The notes under the pieces are model-generated. The model was not told the DNA's origin, made no database searches, and saw only the letters and a program-made list of their open reading frames with translations. The position numbers and the translations under genes are program-made. Shown piece by piece: positions 52,404 to 64,000 of a stretch of 64,000 bases of DNA. Every line of letters starts with the position of its first letter. Within the stretch, counting starts at the first letter, position 1. The stretch covers positions 969,001-1,033,000 of the forward strand of contig OZ025271.1 in the NCBI GenBank assembly GCA_964019165.1. The letters are read 5' to 3'. Origin of the DNA: Mastigias papua (taxonomy: Eukaryota; Cnidaria; Scyphozoa; Rhizostomeae; Mastigiidae).

Positions 52404-55400
52404 AATGTGTGTCATGTTTAGAAAAAGTACCGAGTGTATAGCTTTACTTCTTGGCCAACTGTGGCTCATTTTCATCGCTTTTCAATCTGCAATCACAATC
52501 ACCCAATTCCAAATTTGGTCAATTTTGAGCAAAATACCAAGGCTATACCCTTACTTTTTCGTAAAAAACTCGTTCATTTTCATCACTTTTCAATCTGCAA
52601 TCAAAATCAATCAATTTCAAATTTGGTCATTTTTGAGCAAAATACAAAGGCTATAGCCTTACTTTTTCGCCAAAACTCGCTCATTTTCATCACTTTTCAA
52701 TCTGCAATCAAAATCAATCAATTTCAAATTTGGTCATTTTTGAACAAAATACCAAAGCTATAGCCTTACTTTTTCCCAACAAATCGCTCATTATCACCAC
52801 TTTTCAATCTGCAATCAAAATCAATCAATGTCAAATTTGGTCATTTTTGAGCAACTTACCAAGGCTATAGCCTTACCTTTTCGCCAAAAATCGCTCATTT
52901 TCATCACTTCTCAATCTGCAATCAAAATCAATCAATTTCAAATTTGGTCATTTTTGAGCAAACTACCAAGGCTATAGCATTACTTTTTCGCCAAACATCG
53001 CTCATTTTCATCACTTTTCAATCTGCAATCAAAATCAATCAATTTCAAATTTGGTCATGTTTGAGCAACATACCAAAGCTATAGCCTTACTTTTTCCTAA
53101 CAAATCGCTCATTTTCATCACTTTTCAATATGCAATCAAAATCAATCAATTTCAAATTTGGTCATGGTTGAGCAACATACCAAGGCTATAGCCTTACTTT
53201 TTCTCAAAAAATCGCTCATTTTCATCACTTTTCAATCTGCAATCAAAATCAATCAATTTCAAATTTGGTCATGTTTGAGCAAAATACCATAGCTATAGCC
53301 TTACTTTTTCCTAACAAATCGCTCATTTTCATCACTTCTCAATCTGCAATCAAAATCAATCAATTTCAAATTTGGTCATTTCTGAGCAACATAGCAAGGC
53401 TATAGCCTTACGTTTTCTCAAGAAAACGCTCATTTTCATCACTTCTCAATCTGCAATAAATATCAATCAATTTCAAATTTGGTCATTTTTGAGCAAAATT
53501 CCAAGGCTATAGCCTTACTTTTTCCCAACAAATCGCTCATTATCACCACTTTTCAATCTGCAATCAAAATCAATCAATTTCAAATTTGGTCATTTTTGAG
53601 CAAATTACCAAGGCTATAGCCTTACCTTTTCGCCAAAAATCGCTCATTTTCATCACTTCTCAATCTGCAATCAAAATCAATCAATTTCAAATTTGGTCAT
53701 TTTTGAGCAAAATACCAAGGCTATAGCCTTACTTTTTGGCCAAAACTCGCTCATTTTCATCACTTCTCAATCTGCAATCAAAATCAATCAATTTCAAATT
53801 TGGTCATTTTTGAGCAAAATACCAAGGCTATAGCCTTACTTTTTCGCCAAAAGTCGCTCATTTTCATCACTTCTCAATCTGCAATCAAAATCAATCAATT
53901 TCAAATTTGGTCATGTTTGAGCAAAATACCAAAGCTATAGCCTTACTTTTTCCCAACAAATCGCTCATTTTCATCACTTTTCAATCTGCAATCAAAATCA
54001 ATCAATTTCAAATTTGGTCATTTTTGAGCAAAATACCAAGGCTATAGCCTTACTTTTTGGCCAAAAATCGCTCATTTTCATCACTTCTCAATCTGCAATC
54101 AAAATGAATCAATTTCAAATTTGGTCATTTTTGAGCAAAATACCATGGCTATAGCCTTACTTTTTGGCCAAACATCGCTCATTTTCATCACTTCTCAATC
54201 TGCAATCAAAATCAATCAATTTCAAATTTGGTCATTTTTGAGCAAAATACCAAGGCTATAGCCTTACTTTTTCACCAAAAGTCGCTCACTTTCATCACTT
54301 CTCAGTCTGCAATCAAAATCAATCAATTTCAAATTTGGTCATTTCTGAGCAACATACCAAGGCTATAGCCTTACTTTTTCTAAAAAAATCGCTCATTTTC
54401 ATCACTTTTCAATCTGCAATCAAAATCAATCAATTTCAAATTTGGTCATGTTTGAGCAAACTACCAAGCCTATAGCCTCACTTCTTCTCCAAAAATCGCT
54501 CATTTTCATCACTTTTCAATCTGCAATCAAAATCACTCAATTTCAAATTTGGTAATGTTTGAGCAAAATACCAAGGCTATAGCCTTACTTTTTCACCAAA
54601 AATCGCTCATTTTCATCACTTTTCAATCTGCAATCAAACTCAATCAATTTCAAATTTGGTCATTTTTGAGCAAAATACAAAGGCTATAGCCTTTCTTTTT
54701 CGCCAAATATCGCTCATTTTCATCACTTTTCACTCTGCAATCAAAATCAATCAATTTCAAATTTGGTCATGTTTGAGCAAAATACCAAAGCTATAGCCTT
54801 ACTTTTTTCTAACAAATCGCTCATTTTCATCACTTTTCAATCTGCAATCAAAATCAATCAATTTCAAATTCGGTCATTGTTGAGCAAAATACAAAGGCTA
54901 TAGCCTTACTTTTTCGCCAAAAATCGCTCATGTTCATCACTTTTCAATCTGCAATCAAAATCAATCAATTTCAAAATTGGTCATGTTTGAGCAAAATACA
55001 AAGGCTATAGCCTTACTTTTTCGCCAAATCTCGCTCATTTTCATCACTTTTCAATCTGCAATCAAAATCAATCAATTTCAAATTTGGTCATTGTTGAGCA
55101 GAATACCAAGGCTATAGCCTTACTTTTTCGCCAAAAATCGCTCATTTTCATCACTTTTCAATCTGCAATCAAAATCAATCAATTTCAAATTTGGTCATTT
55201 TTGAATAAAATACAAAGGTTATAGCCTTACTTTTTCGCCAAAAATCGCTCATTTTCATCACTTTTCAATCTGCAATCAAACTCAATCAATTTCAAATTTG
55301 GTCATTTTTGAGCAAAATACCACGGATATAGCCTTACTTTTTCCCCAAACATCGCTAATTTTCATCACTTGTCAATCTGCAATCAAAATCAATCAATTTC

Positions 55401-58400
55401 AAATTTGGTCATTTGTGAGCAAAATACAAAGGTTATAGCCTTACTTTTTCGCCAAAAATCGCTCATTTTCATCACTTTTCAATCTGCAATCAAAATCAAT
55501 CAATTTCAAATTTGGTCATGTTTGAGCAAACTACCAAGCCTATAGCCTTACTTCTTCTCCAAACATCGCTCATTTTCATCACTTTTCACTCTGCAATCAA
55601 AATCAATCAGTTTCACATTTGGTCATGTTTGAGCAAAATACCAAAGCTATAGCCTTACTTTTTCCTAACAAATCGCTCATTTTCATCACTTCTCAATCTG
55701 CAATCAAAATCAATCAATTTCAAATTTGGTCATTTTTGAGCATAATACCAAGGCTATAGCCTTACTTTTTCGCCAAAAATCGCTCATTTTCATCACTTTT
55801 CAATCTGCAATAAAAATCAATCAATTTCAAATTTGGTCATTTTTGAGCATAATACCAAGGCTATAGCCTTACTTTTTCGCCAAAAATCGCTCATTTTCAT
55901 CACTTTTCAATCTGCAATAAAAATCAATCAATTTCAAATTTGGTCATTTTTGAGCATAATACCAAGGCTATAGCCTTACTTTTTTGCCAAAAATCGCTCA
56001 TTTTCATCACTTTTCACTCTGCAATCAAAATCAATCAGTTTCACATTTGGTCATGTTTGAGCAAAATACCAAAGCTATAGCCTTACTTTTTCCTAACAAA
56101 TCGCTCATTTTCATCACTTCTCAATCTGCAATCAAAATCAATCAATTTCAAATTTGGTCATTTTTGAGCATAATACCAAGGCTATAGCCTTACTTTTTCG
56201 CCAAAAATCGCTCATTTTCATCACTTTTCAATCTGCAATCAAAATCAATCAATTTCAAATTTGGTCATTGTTGAGCAAAATACAAAGGCTATAGCCTTAC
56301 TTTTTCGCCAAAAATCGCTCATGTTCATCACTGTTCAATCTGCAATCAAAATCAATCAATTTCAAAATTGGTCATGTTTGAGCAAAATACAAAGGCTATA
56401 GCCTTACTTTTTCGCCAAATCTCGCTCATTTTCATCACTTTTCAATCTGCAATCAAAATCAATCAATTTCAAATTTGGTAATGTTTGAGCAGAATACCAA
56501 GGCTATAGCCTTACTTTTTCGCCAAAAATCGCTCATTTTCATCACTTTTCAATCTGCAATCAAAATCAATCAATTTCAAATTTGGTCATTTTTGAATAAA
56601 ATACAAAGGTTATAGCCTTACTTTTTCGCCAAAAATCGCTCATTTTCATCACTTTTCAATCTGCAATCAAACTCAATCAATTTCAAATTTGGTCATTTTT
56701 GAGCAAAATACCACGGATATAGCCTTACTTTTTCCCCAAACATCGCTACTTTTCATCACTTGTCAATCTGCAATCAAAATCAATCAATTTCAAATTTGGT
56801 CATTTGTGAGCAAAATACAAAGGTTATAGCCTTACTTTTTCGCCAAAAATCGCTCATTTTCATCACTTTTCAATCTGCAATCAAAATCAATCAATTTCAA
56901 ATTTGGTCATGTTTGAGCAAACTACCAAGCCTATAGCCTTACTTCTTCTCCAAAAATCGCTCATTTTCATCACTTTTCAATCTGCAATCAAAATCAATCA
57001 ATTTCAAATTTGGTAATGTTTGAGCAAAATACCAAGGCTATAGCCTTACTTTTTCCTAACAAATCGCTCATTTTCATCACTTCTCAATCTGCAATCAAAA
57101 TCAATCAATTTCAAATTTGGTCATTTTTGAGCATAATACCAAGGCTATAGCCTTACTTTTTCGCCAAAAATCGCTCATTTTCATCACTTTTCAATCTGCA
57201 ATCAAAATCAATCAATTTCAAATTTGGTCATTGTTGAGCAAAATACAAAGGCTATAGCCTTACTTTTTCGCCAAAAATCGCTCATGTTCATCACTGTTCA
57301 ATCTGCAATCAAAATCAATCAATTTCAAAATTGGTCATGTTTGAGCAAAATACAAAGGCTATAGCCTTACTTTTTCGCCAAATCTCGCTCATTTTCATCA
57401 CTTTTCAATCTGCAATCAAAATCAATCAATTTCAAATTTGGTCATTGTTGAGCAGAATACCAAGGCTATAGCCTTACTTTTTTGCCAAAAATCGCTCATT
57501 TTCATCACTTTTCAATCTGCAATCAAAATCAATCAATTTCAAATTTGGTCATGTTTGAGCAAAATACCAAGGCTATAGCCTTACTTTTTTGCCAAAAATC
57601 GCTCATTTTCATCACTTTTCAATCTGCAATCAAAATCAATCAATTTCAAATTTGGTCATTTTTGAGCAAAATACCAAGGTATTAGCCTTACTTCTTCGCC
57701 AAAACTCGCTCATTTTCATCACTTTTCAATCTGCAATCAAAATCAATCAATTTCAAATTTGGTCATTGTTGAGCAGAATACCAAGGCTATAGCCTTACTT
57801 TTTCGCCAAAAATCGCTCATTTTCATCACTTTTCAATCTGCAATCAAACTCAATCAATTTCAAATTTGGTCATTTTTGAGCAAAATACAAAGGCTATAGC
57901 CTTTCTTTTTCCCCAAATATCGCTCATTTTCATCACGTTTCACTCTGCAATCAAAATCAATCAATTTCAAATTTGGTCATTTTTGAGCAAAATACCAAGG
58001 CTATAGCCTTACTTTTTCGCCAAAAATTGCTCATTTTCATCACTTTTCAATCTGCAATCAAAAGCAATCAATTTCAAATTTGGTCATTTTTGAGCAAAAT
58101 ACCAAGGCTATAGCCTTACTTTTTCGCCACATATCGCTCATTTTCATCACTTTTCACTCTGCAATCAAAATCAATCAATTTCAAATTTGGTCATTTTTGA
58201 GCAAAATACCAAGGATATAGCCTTACTTTTTCCCCAAAAATCGCTAATTTTCATCACTTTTCAATTTGCAATCGAAATCAATCAATGTCAAATGTGGTCA
58301 TGTTTGAGCAAAATACCAAGGCTATAGCCTTACTTTTTCGCCACATATCGCTCATTTTGATCACTTTTCACTCTGCAATCAATCTCAATCAATTTCAAAT

Positions 58401-61400
58401 TTGGTCATGTTTGAGCAAAATACCAAGCCTATAGCCTTACTTTTTCGCCAAAAATTGCTCATTTTCATCACTTTTCAATCTGCAATCAAAATCAATCAAT
58501 TTCAAATTTGGTCATTTTTGAGCAAAATACCAAGGATATAGCCTTACTTTTTCCCCAAAAATCGCTAATTTTCATCACTTTTCAATCTGCAATCAAAATC
58601 AATCAATTTCAAATGTGGTCATGTTTGAGCAAAATACCAAGGCTATAGCCTTACTTTTTCGCCACATATCGCTCATTTTCATCACTTTTCACTCTGCAAT
58701 CAAAATCAATCAATTTCAAATGTGGTCATGTTTGAGCAAACTACCAAGCCTATAGCCTTACTTCTTCGCCAAAAATCGCTCATTTTCATCACTTTTCAAT
58801 CTGCAATCAAAATCACTCAATTTCAAATTTGGTAATGTTTGAGCAAAATACCAAGGCTATAGCCTTACTTCTTCGCCAAAAATCGCTCATTTTCATCACT
58901 TTTCAATCTGCAATCAAACTCAATCAATTTCAAATTTGGTCATTTTTGAGCAAAATACAAAGGCTATAGCCTTTCTTTTTCCCCAAATATCGCTCATTTT
59001 CATCACGTTTCACTCTGCAATCAAAATCAATCAATTTCAAATTTGGTCATTTTTGAGCAAAATACCAAGGCTATAGCCTTACTTTTTCGCCAAAAATTGC
59101 TCATTTTCATCACTTTTCAATCTGCAATCAAAAGCAATCAATGTCAAATTTGGTCATTTTTGAGCAAAATACCAAGGCTATAGCCTTACTTTTTCGCCAC
59201 ATATCGCTCATTTTCATCACTTTTCACTCTGCAATCAAAATCAATCAATTTCAAATTTGGTCATTTTTGAGCAAAATACCAAGGATATAGCCTTACTTTT
59301 TCCCCAAAAATCGCTAATTTTCATCACTTTTCAATTTGCAATCGAAATCAATCAATGTCAAATGTGGTCATGTTTGAGCAAAATACCAAGGCTATAGCCT
59401 TACTTTTTCGCCACATATCGCTCATTTTGATCACTTTTCACTCTGCAATCAATCTCAATCAATTTCAAATTTGGTCATGTTTGAGCAAAATACCAAGCCT
59501 ATAGCCTTACTTTTTCGCCAAAAATTGCTCATTTTCATCACTTTTCAATCTGCAATCAAAATCAATCAATTTCAAATGTGGTCATTTTTGAGCATAATAC
59601 CAAGGCTATAGCCTTACTTTCTTGCCAAAAATCGCTCATTTTCATCACTTTTCAATCTGCAATCAAAATCAATCAATTTCAAATGTGGTAATGTTTGAGC
59701 AAAATACCAAGGCTATAGCCTTACTTTTTCGCCACATATCGCTCATTTTCATCACTTTTCACTCTGCAATCAAAATCAATCAATTTCAAATTTGGTCATG
59801 TTTGAGCAAACTACCAAGCCTATAGCCTTTCTTCCTCGCCACAAATCGCTCATTTTCATCACTTTTCAATCTGCAATCAAAATCACTCAATTTCAAATTT
59901 GGTAATGTTTGAGCAAAATACCAAGGCTATAGCCTTACTTTTTCCTAACAAATCGCTCATTTTCATCACTTCTCAATCTGCAATCAACATCAATCAATTT
60001 CAAATTTGGTCATTTTTGAGCATAATACCAAGGCTATAGCCTTACTTTTTTGCCAAACATCGCTCATTTTCATCACTTTTCAATCTGCAATCAAAATCAA
60101 TCAATTTCAAATTTGGTCATTTTTGAGCAAAAATACCAAAGCTATAGCCTTACTTTTTCCTAACAAATCGCTCATTTTCATCACTTCTCAATCTGCAATC
60201 AAAATCAATCAATTTCAAATTTGGTCATTTCTGAGCAACATAGCAAGGCTATAGCCTTACGTTTTCTCAAGAAAACGCTCATTTTCATCACTTCTCAATC
60301 TGCAATCAATATCAATCAATTTCAAATTTGGTCAGTTTTGAGCAAAATACCAAGGTATTAGCCTTACTTCTTCGCCACATATCGCTCATTTTCATCACTT
60401 TTCACTCTGCAATCAAACTCAATCAATTTCAAATTTGGTCATGTTTGAGCAAACTACCAAGCCTATAGCCTTACTTCTTTTTTGGAGAAAAATCGCACAT
60501 TTTCATCACTTTTCAATCTGCAATCAAAATCACTCAATTTCAAATTTGGTAATGTTTGAGCAAAATACCAAGGCTATAGCCTTACTTTTTTGCCAAACAT
60601 CGCTCATTTTCATCACTTTTCAATCTGCAATCAAAATCAATCAATTTCAAATTTGGTCATTGTTGAGCAGAATACCAAGGCTATAGCCTTACTTTTTCTC
60701 AAACAATCGCTCATTCTCATCACTTTTCAATCTGCAATCAAAATCAATCAATTTCAAATTTGGTCATTGTTGAGCAGGATACCAAGGCTATAGCCTTACT
60801 TTTTCGCCAAACATCGCTCATTTTCATCACTTATCAATCTGCAATCAAAATCAATCAATTTCAAATTTGGTCATTTTTGAGCATAATACCAAGGCTATAG
60901 CCTTACTGTTTTGCCAAACATCGCTCATTTTCATCCCTTTTCAATCTGCAATCAAAATCAATCAATTTCAAATTTGGTCATGTTTGAGCAAAATACCAAG
61001 GCTATAGCCTTACTTTTTCTCAAAAAATCGCTCATTCTCATCACTTTTCAATCTGCACTCAAAATCAATCAATTTCAAATTTGGTGATGTTTGAGCAAAA
61101 TACCAAAGCTATAGCCTTACTTTTTCCTAACAAATCGCTCATTTTCATCACTTCTCAATCTGCAATCAAAATCAATCAATTTCAAATTTGGTCATTTCTG
61201 AGCAACATAGCAAGGCTATAGCCTTACTTTTTCTCAAGAAATCGCTCATTTTCATCACTTCTCAATCTGCAATCAATATCAATCAATTTCAAATTTGGTC
61301 ATTTTTGAGCAAAATACCAAGGTATTAGCCTTACTTCTTCGCCACATATCGCTCATTTTCATCACCTGTCACTCTGCAATCAAAATCAATCAATTTCAAA

Positions 61401-64000
61401 TTTGGTCATGTTTGAGCAGAATACCAGGGCTATAGCCTTACTTTTTTGCCAAAAATCGCTCATTTTCATCACTTTTCACTCTGCAATCAAAATCAATCAA
61501 TTTCAAATTTGGTCATTGTTGAGCAAAATACCAAGGTATTAGCCTTACTTCTTCGCCAAAACTCGCTCATTTTCATCACTTTTCAATCTGCAATCAAAAT
61601 CAATCAATTTCAAATTTGGTCATTGTTGAGCAGAACACAAAGGCTATAGCCGTACTTTTTCGCCAAAAATCGCTCATTTTCATCACTTTTCAATCTGCAA
61701 TCAAAATCAATCAATTTCAAATTTGGTCATTGTTGAGCAGGATACCAAGGCTATAGCCTTACTGTTTCGCCAAACATCGCTCATTTTCATCACTTTTCAA
61801 TCTGCAATCAAACTCAATCAATTTCAAATTTGGTCATTTTTGAGCAAAATACAAAGGCTATAGCCTTTCTTTTTCCCCAAATATCGCTCATTTTCATCAC
61901 TTTTCACTCTGCAATCAAAATCAATCAATTTCAAATTTGGTCATGTTTGAGCAAAATACCAAGGCTATAGGCTTACTTTTTCGCCAAAAATTGCTCATTT
62001 TCATCACTTTTCAATCTGCAATCAACATCAATCAAGTTCAAATGTGGTCATTTTTGAGCATAATACCAAGGCTATAGCCTTACTTGTTTGCCAAAAATCG
62101 CTCATTTTCATCACTTTTCAATCTGCAATCAATATCAATCAATTTCAAATTTAGTCATGTTTGAGCAAAATACCAAGGCTATAGCCTTACTTTTTCGCCA
62201 AAAATCGCTCATTTTCATCACTTTTCACTCTGCAATCAAAATCAATCAACTTCAAATTTGGTCATTTTTGAGCAAAATACCAAGGATATAGCCTTACTTT
62301 TTCCCAAAAATCGCTAATTTTCATCACTTTTCAATCTGCAATCAAAATCAATCAATTTCAAATTTGGTCATATTTGAGCAAAATACCAAGGCTATAGCCT
62401 TACTTTTTCGCCACATATCGCTCATTTTCATCACTTTTCACTCTGCAATCAAAATCAATCAATTTCAAATTTGGTCATTTTTGAGCAAAATACCAAGGAT
62501 ATAGCCTTACTTTTTCCCCAAAAATCGCTAATTTTCATCACTTGTCAATCTGCAATGAAAATCAATCAATTTCAAATTTGGTCATTTTTGAGCAAAATAC
62601 AAAGGTTATAGCCTTACTTTTTTCGCCAAAAATCGCTCATTTTCATCACTTTTCAATCTGCAATCAAACTCAATCAATTTCAAATTTGGTCATGTTTGAG
62701 CAAACTACCAAGCCTATAGCCTTACTTCTTCGCCAAAAATCGCTCATTTTCATCACTTTTCAATCTGCAATCAAAATCACTCAATTTCAAATTTGGTAAT
62801 GTTTGAGCAAAATACCAAGGCTATAGCCTTACTTTTTCGCCAAAAATCGCTCATTTTCATCACTTTTCAATCTGCAATCAAACTCAATCAATTTCAAATT
62901 TGGTCATGTTTGAGCAAAACACCAAGGCTATAGCCTTACGTCTTCGCCAAAAATCGCTCATTTTCATCACTTTTCAATCTGCAATCAAAATCACTCAATT
63001 TCAAATTTGGTAATGTTTGAGCAAAATACCAAGTCTATAGCGTTACTTTTTCGCCAAAAATCGCTCATTTTCATCACTTTTCAATCTGCAATCAAAATCA
63101 ATCAATTTCAAATTTGGTCATTTTTGAGCAAAATACAAAGGCTATAGCCTTACTTTTTCGCCAAATATCGCTCATTTTCATCACTTTTCACTCTGCAATC
63201 AAAATGAATCAATTTCAAATTTGGCGATGTTTGAGCAAAATACCATAGCTATAGCCTTACTTTTTCCTAACAAATCTCTCATTTTCATCACGTCTCAATC
63301 TGCAATCAAAATCAATCAATTTCAAATTTGGTCATTTTTGAGCATAATACCAAGGCTATAGCCTTTCTTTTTCGCCAAAAATCGCTCATTTTCATCACTT
63401 TTCAATCTGCAATCAAAATCAATCAATTTCAAATTTGGTCATTTTTGAGCATAATACCAAGGCTATAGCCTTACTTTTTTGCCAACCATCGCTCATTTTC
63501 ATCACTTTTCAATCTGCAATCAAAATCAATCAATTTCAAATTTGGTCATTGTTGAGCAGGATACCAAGGCTATAGCCTTACTGTTTCGCCAAACATCGCT
63601 CATTTTCATTACTTTTCAATCTGCAATCAAAATCAATCAATTTCAAATTTGGTCATTTTTGAGCAAAATACCAAGATATTAGCCCTACTTCTTCGCCAAA
63701 ACTCGCTCATTTTCATCACTTTTCAATCTGCAATCAAAATCAATCAATTTCAAATTTGGTCATTGTTGAGCAGAATTCCAAGGCTATAGCCGTACTTTTT
63801 TGCCAAAAATCGCTCATTTTCATCACTTTTCAATCTGCAATCAAACTCAATCAATTTCAAAGTTGGTCATTTTTGAGCAAAATACAAAGGCTATAGCCTT
63901 TCTTTTTCGCCAAATATCGCTCATTTTCATCACTTTTCACTCTGCAATCAAAATCAATCAATTTCAAATTTGGTCATTTTTGAGCAAAATACCAAGGCTA
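52404..64000. repeat. 107-bp satellite array, about 108 copies, open at window end
   Basis: From about 52404 to the last base the sequence is a head-to-tail array of a 107-bp unit (TCGCTCATTTTCATCACTTT, the CAATCTGCAATCAAAATC stretch, the CAAATTTGGTCA block, then CAAGGCTATAGCCTTAC). The GCTCATT anchor recurs every 107 bp from 52463 to 63919 with only a few single-base shifts. The first units are the most diverged, with a 109-bp step. Because 107 is not a multiple of 3, each unit changes frame, so the apparent 60-110 aa ORFs are not genes. No other sequence interrupts it. Confidence 0.98.

Noticed and set aside
52405..63682. Many 60-110 aa ORFs with HFHHFSICNQNQSISNLV-type peptides
   Set aside because: They are translations of the 107-bp satellite. 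The unit length is not a multiple of three and each frame meets a stop within about three units.
52404..64000. CRISPR-like array appearance
   Set aside because: Units are contiguous 107-bp near-identical copies with no unique spacers, in an animal genome. It is a satellite.

Overview
The window is AT-rich genomic DNA of an invertebrate animal. Short coding exons with GT/AG borders are separated by introns of about 0.5-3.8 kb, and there are simple repeats, decayed retroelements and a long satellite array. Talin places it in an animal or a close relative. The retroelement mix (Penelope-like, RTE, CR1/L2-like, hAT-type non-autonomous elements) suits a marine invertebrate. I cannot name the phylum from sequence alone. 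No bacterial-style features are present.

Four protein genes lie head to tail on the + strand and were assembled exon by exon. Every junction used is a GT...AG pair with matching codon phase. (1) Positions 111-5718: the last five exons of talin, covering the C-terminal actin-binding (I/LWEQ, THATCH) domain and dimerisation helix. (2) Positions 7347-11890: a complete four-exon NAD(P)HX epimerase (NAXE/AIBP, YjeF_N family), 260 aa with a basic N-terminal presequence. (3) Positions 14532-33684: a complete twelve-exon signal peptide peptidase-like 2 (SPPL2) intramembrane aspartyl protease, 531 aa, with signal peptide, glycosylated PA domain, YD and GFGD catalytic motifs and PAL motif. (4) Positions 36609-46120: a complete six-exon Rab11 GTPase, 217 aa, ending CCQ. 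The products act in separate processes: integrin-actin linkage, NAD(P)H repair, endosomal/lysosomal membrane proteolysis and recycling-endosome traffic. The order may still matter, because talin, SPPL2 and Rab11 paralogues are also linked in human (15q21-22).

From about 48.4 kb onward the window is a retroelement graveyard. It holds a CR1/L2-like 3' end (minus strand), a decayed RTE copy (minus strand), and a Penelope-like element with RT and GIY-YIG remnants that is interrupted by a 226-bp hAT-type element with a perfect 8-bp target duplication. From about 52.4 kb to the window end there is one uninterrupted 107-bp satellite array of roughly 108 copies. It shows multi-unit duplications and a 14-bp perfect palindrome in most units.

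The most interesting signal is a dispersed repeat present four times (12115-12156, 12221-12262, 20396-20437, 30888-30930). Each copy folds as a minimal hammerhead ribozyme: stem I CATACT/AGTATG, core CTGANGA, a short stem II, GAAA, a tiny stem III and a C cleavage site. Each copy is damaged at different positions, as expected for dead copies of a mobile ribozyme-bearing element. Other notable items are two minisatellites in different SPPL2 introns that share a CRE-like core, a 41-bp-arm hairpin in SPPL2 intron 1, and two further transposon insertions with clear target duplications.
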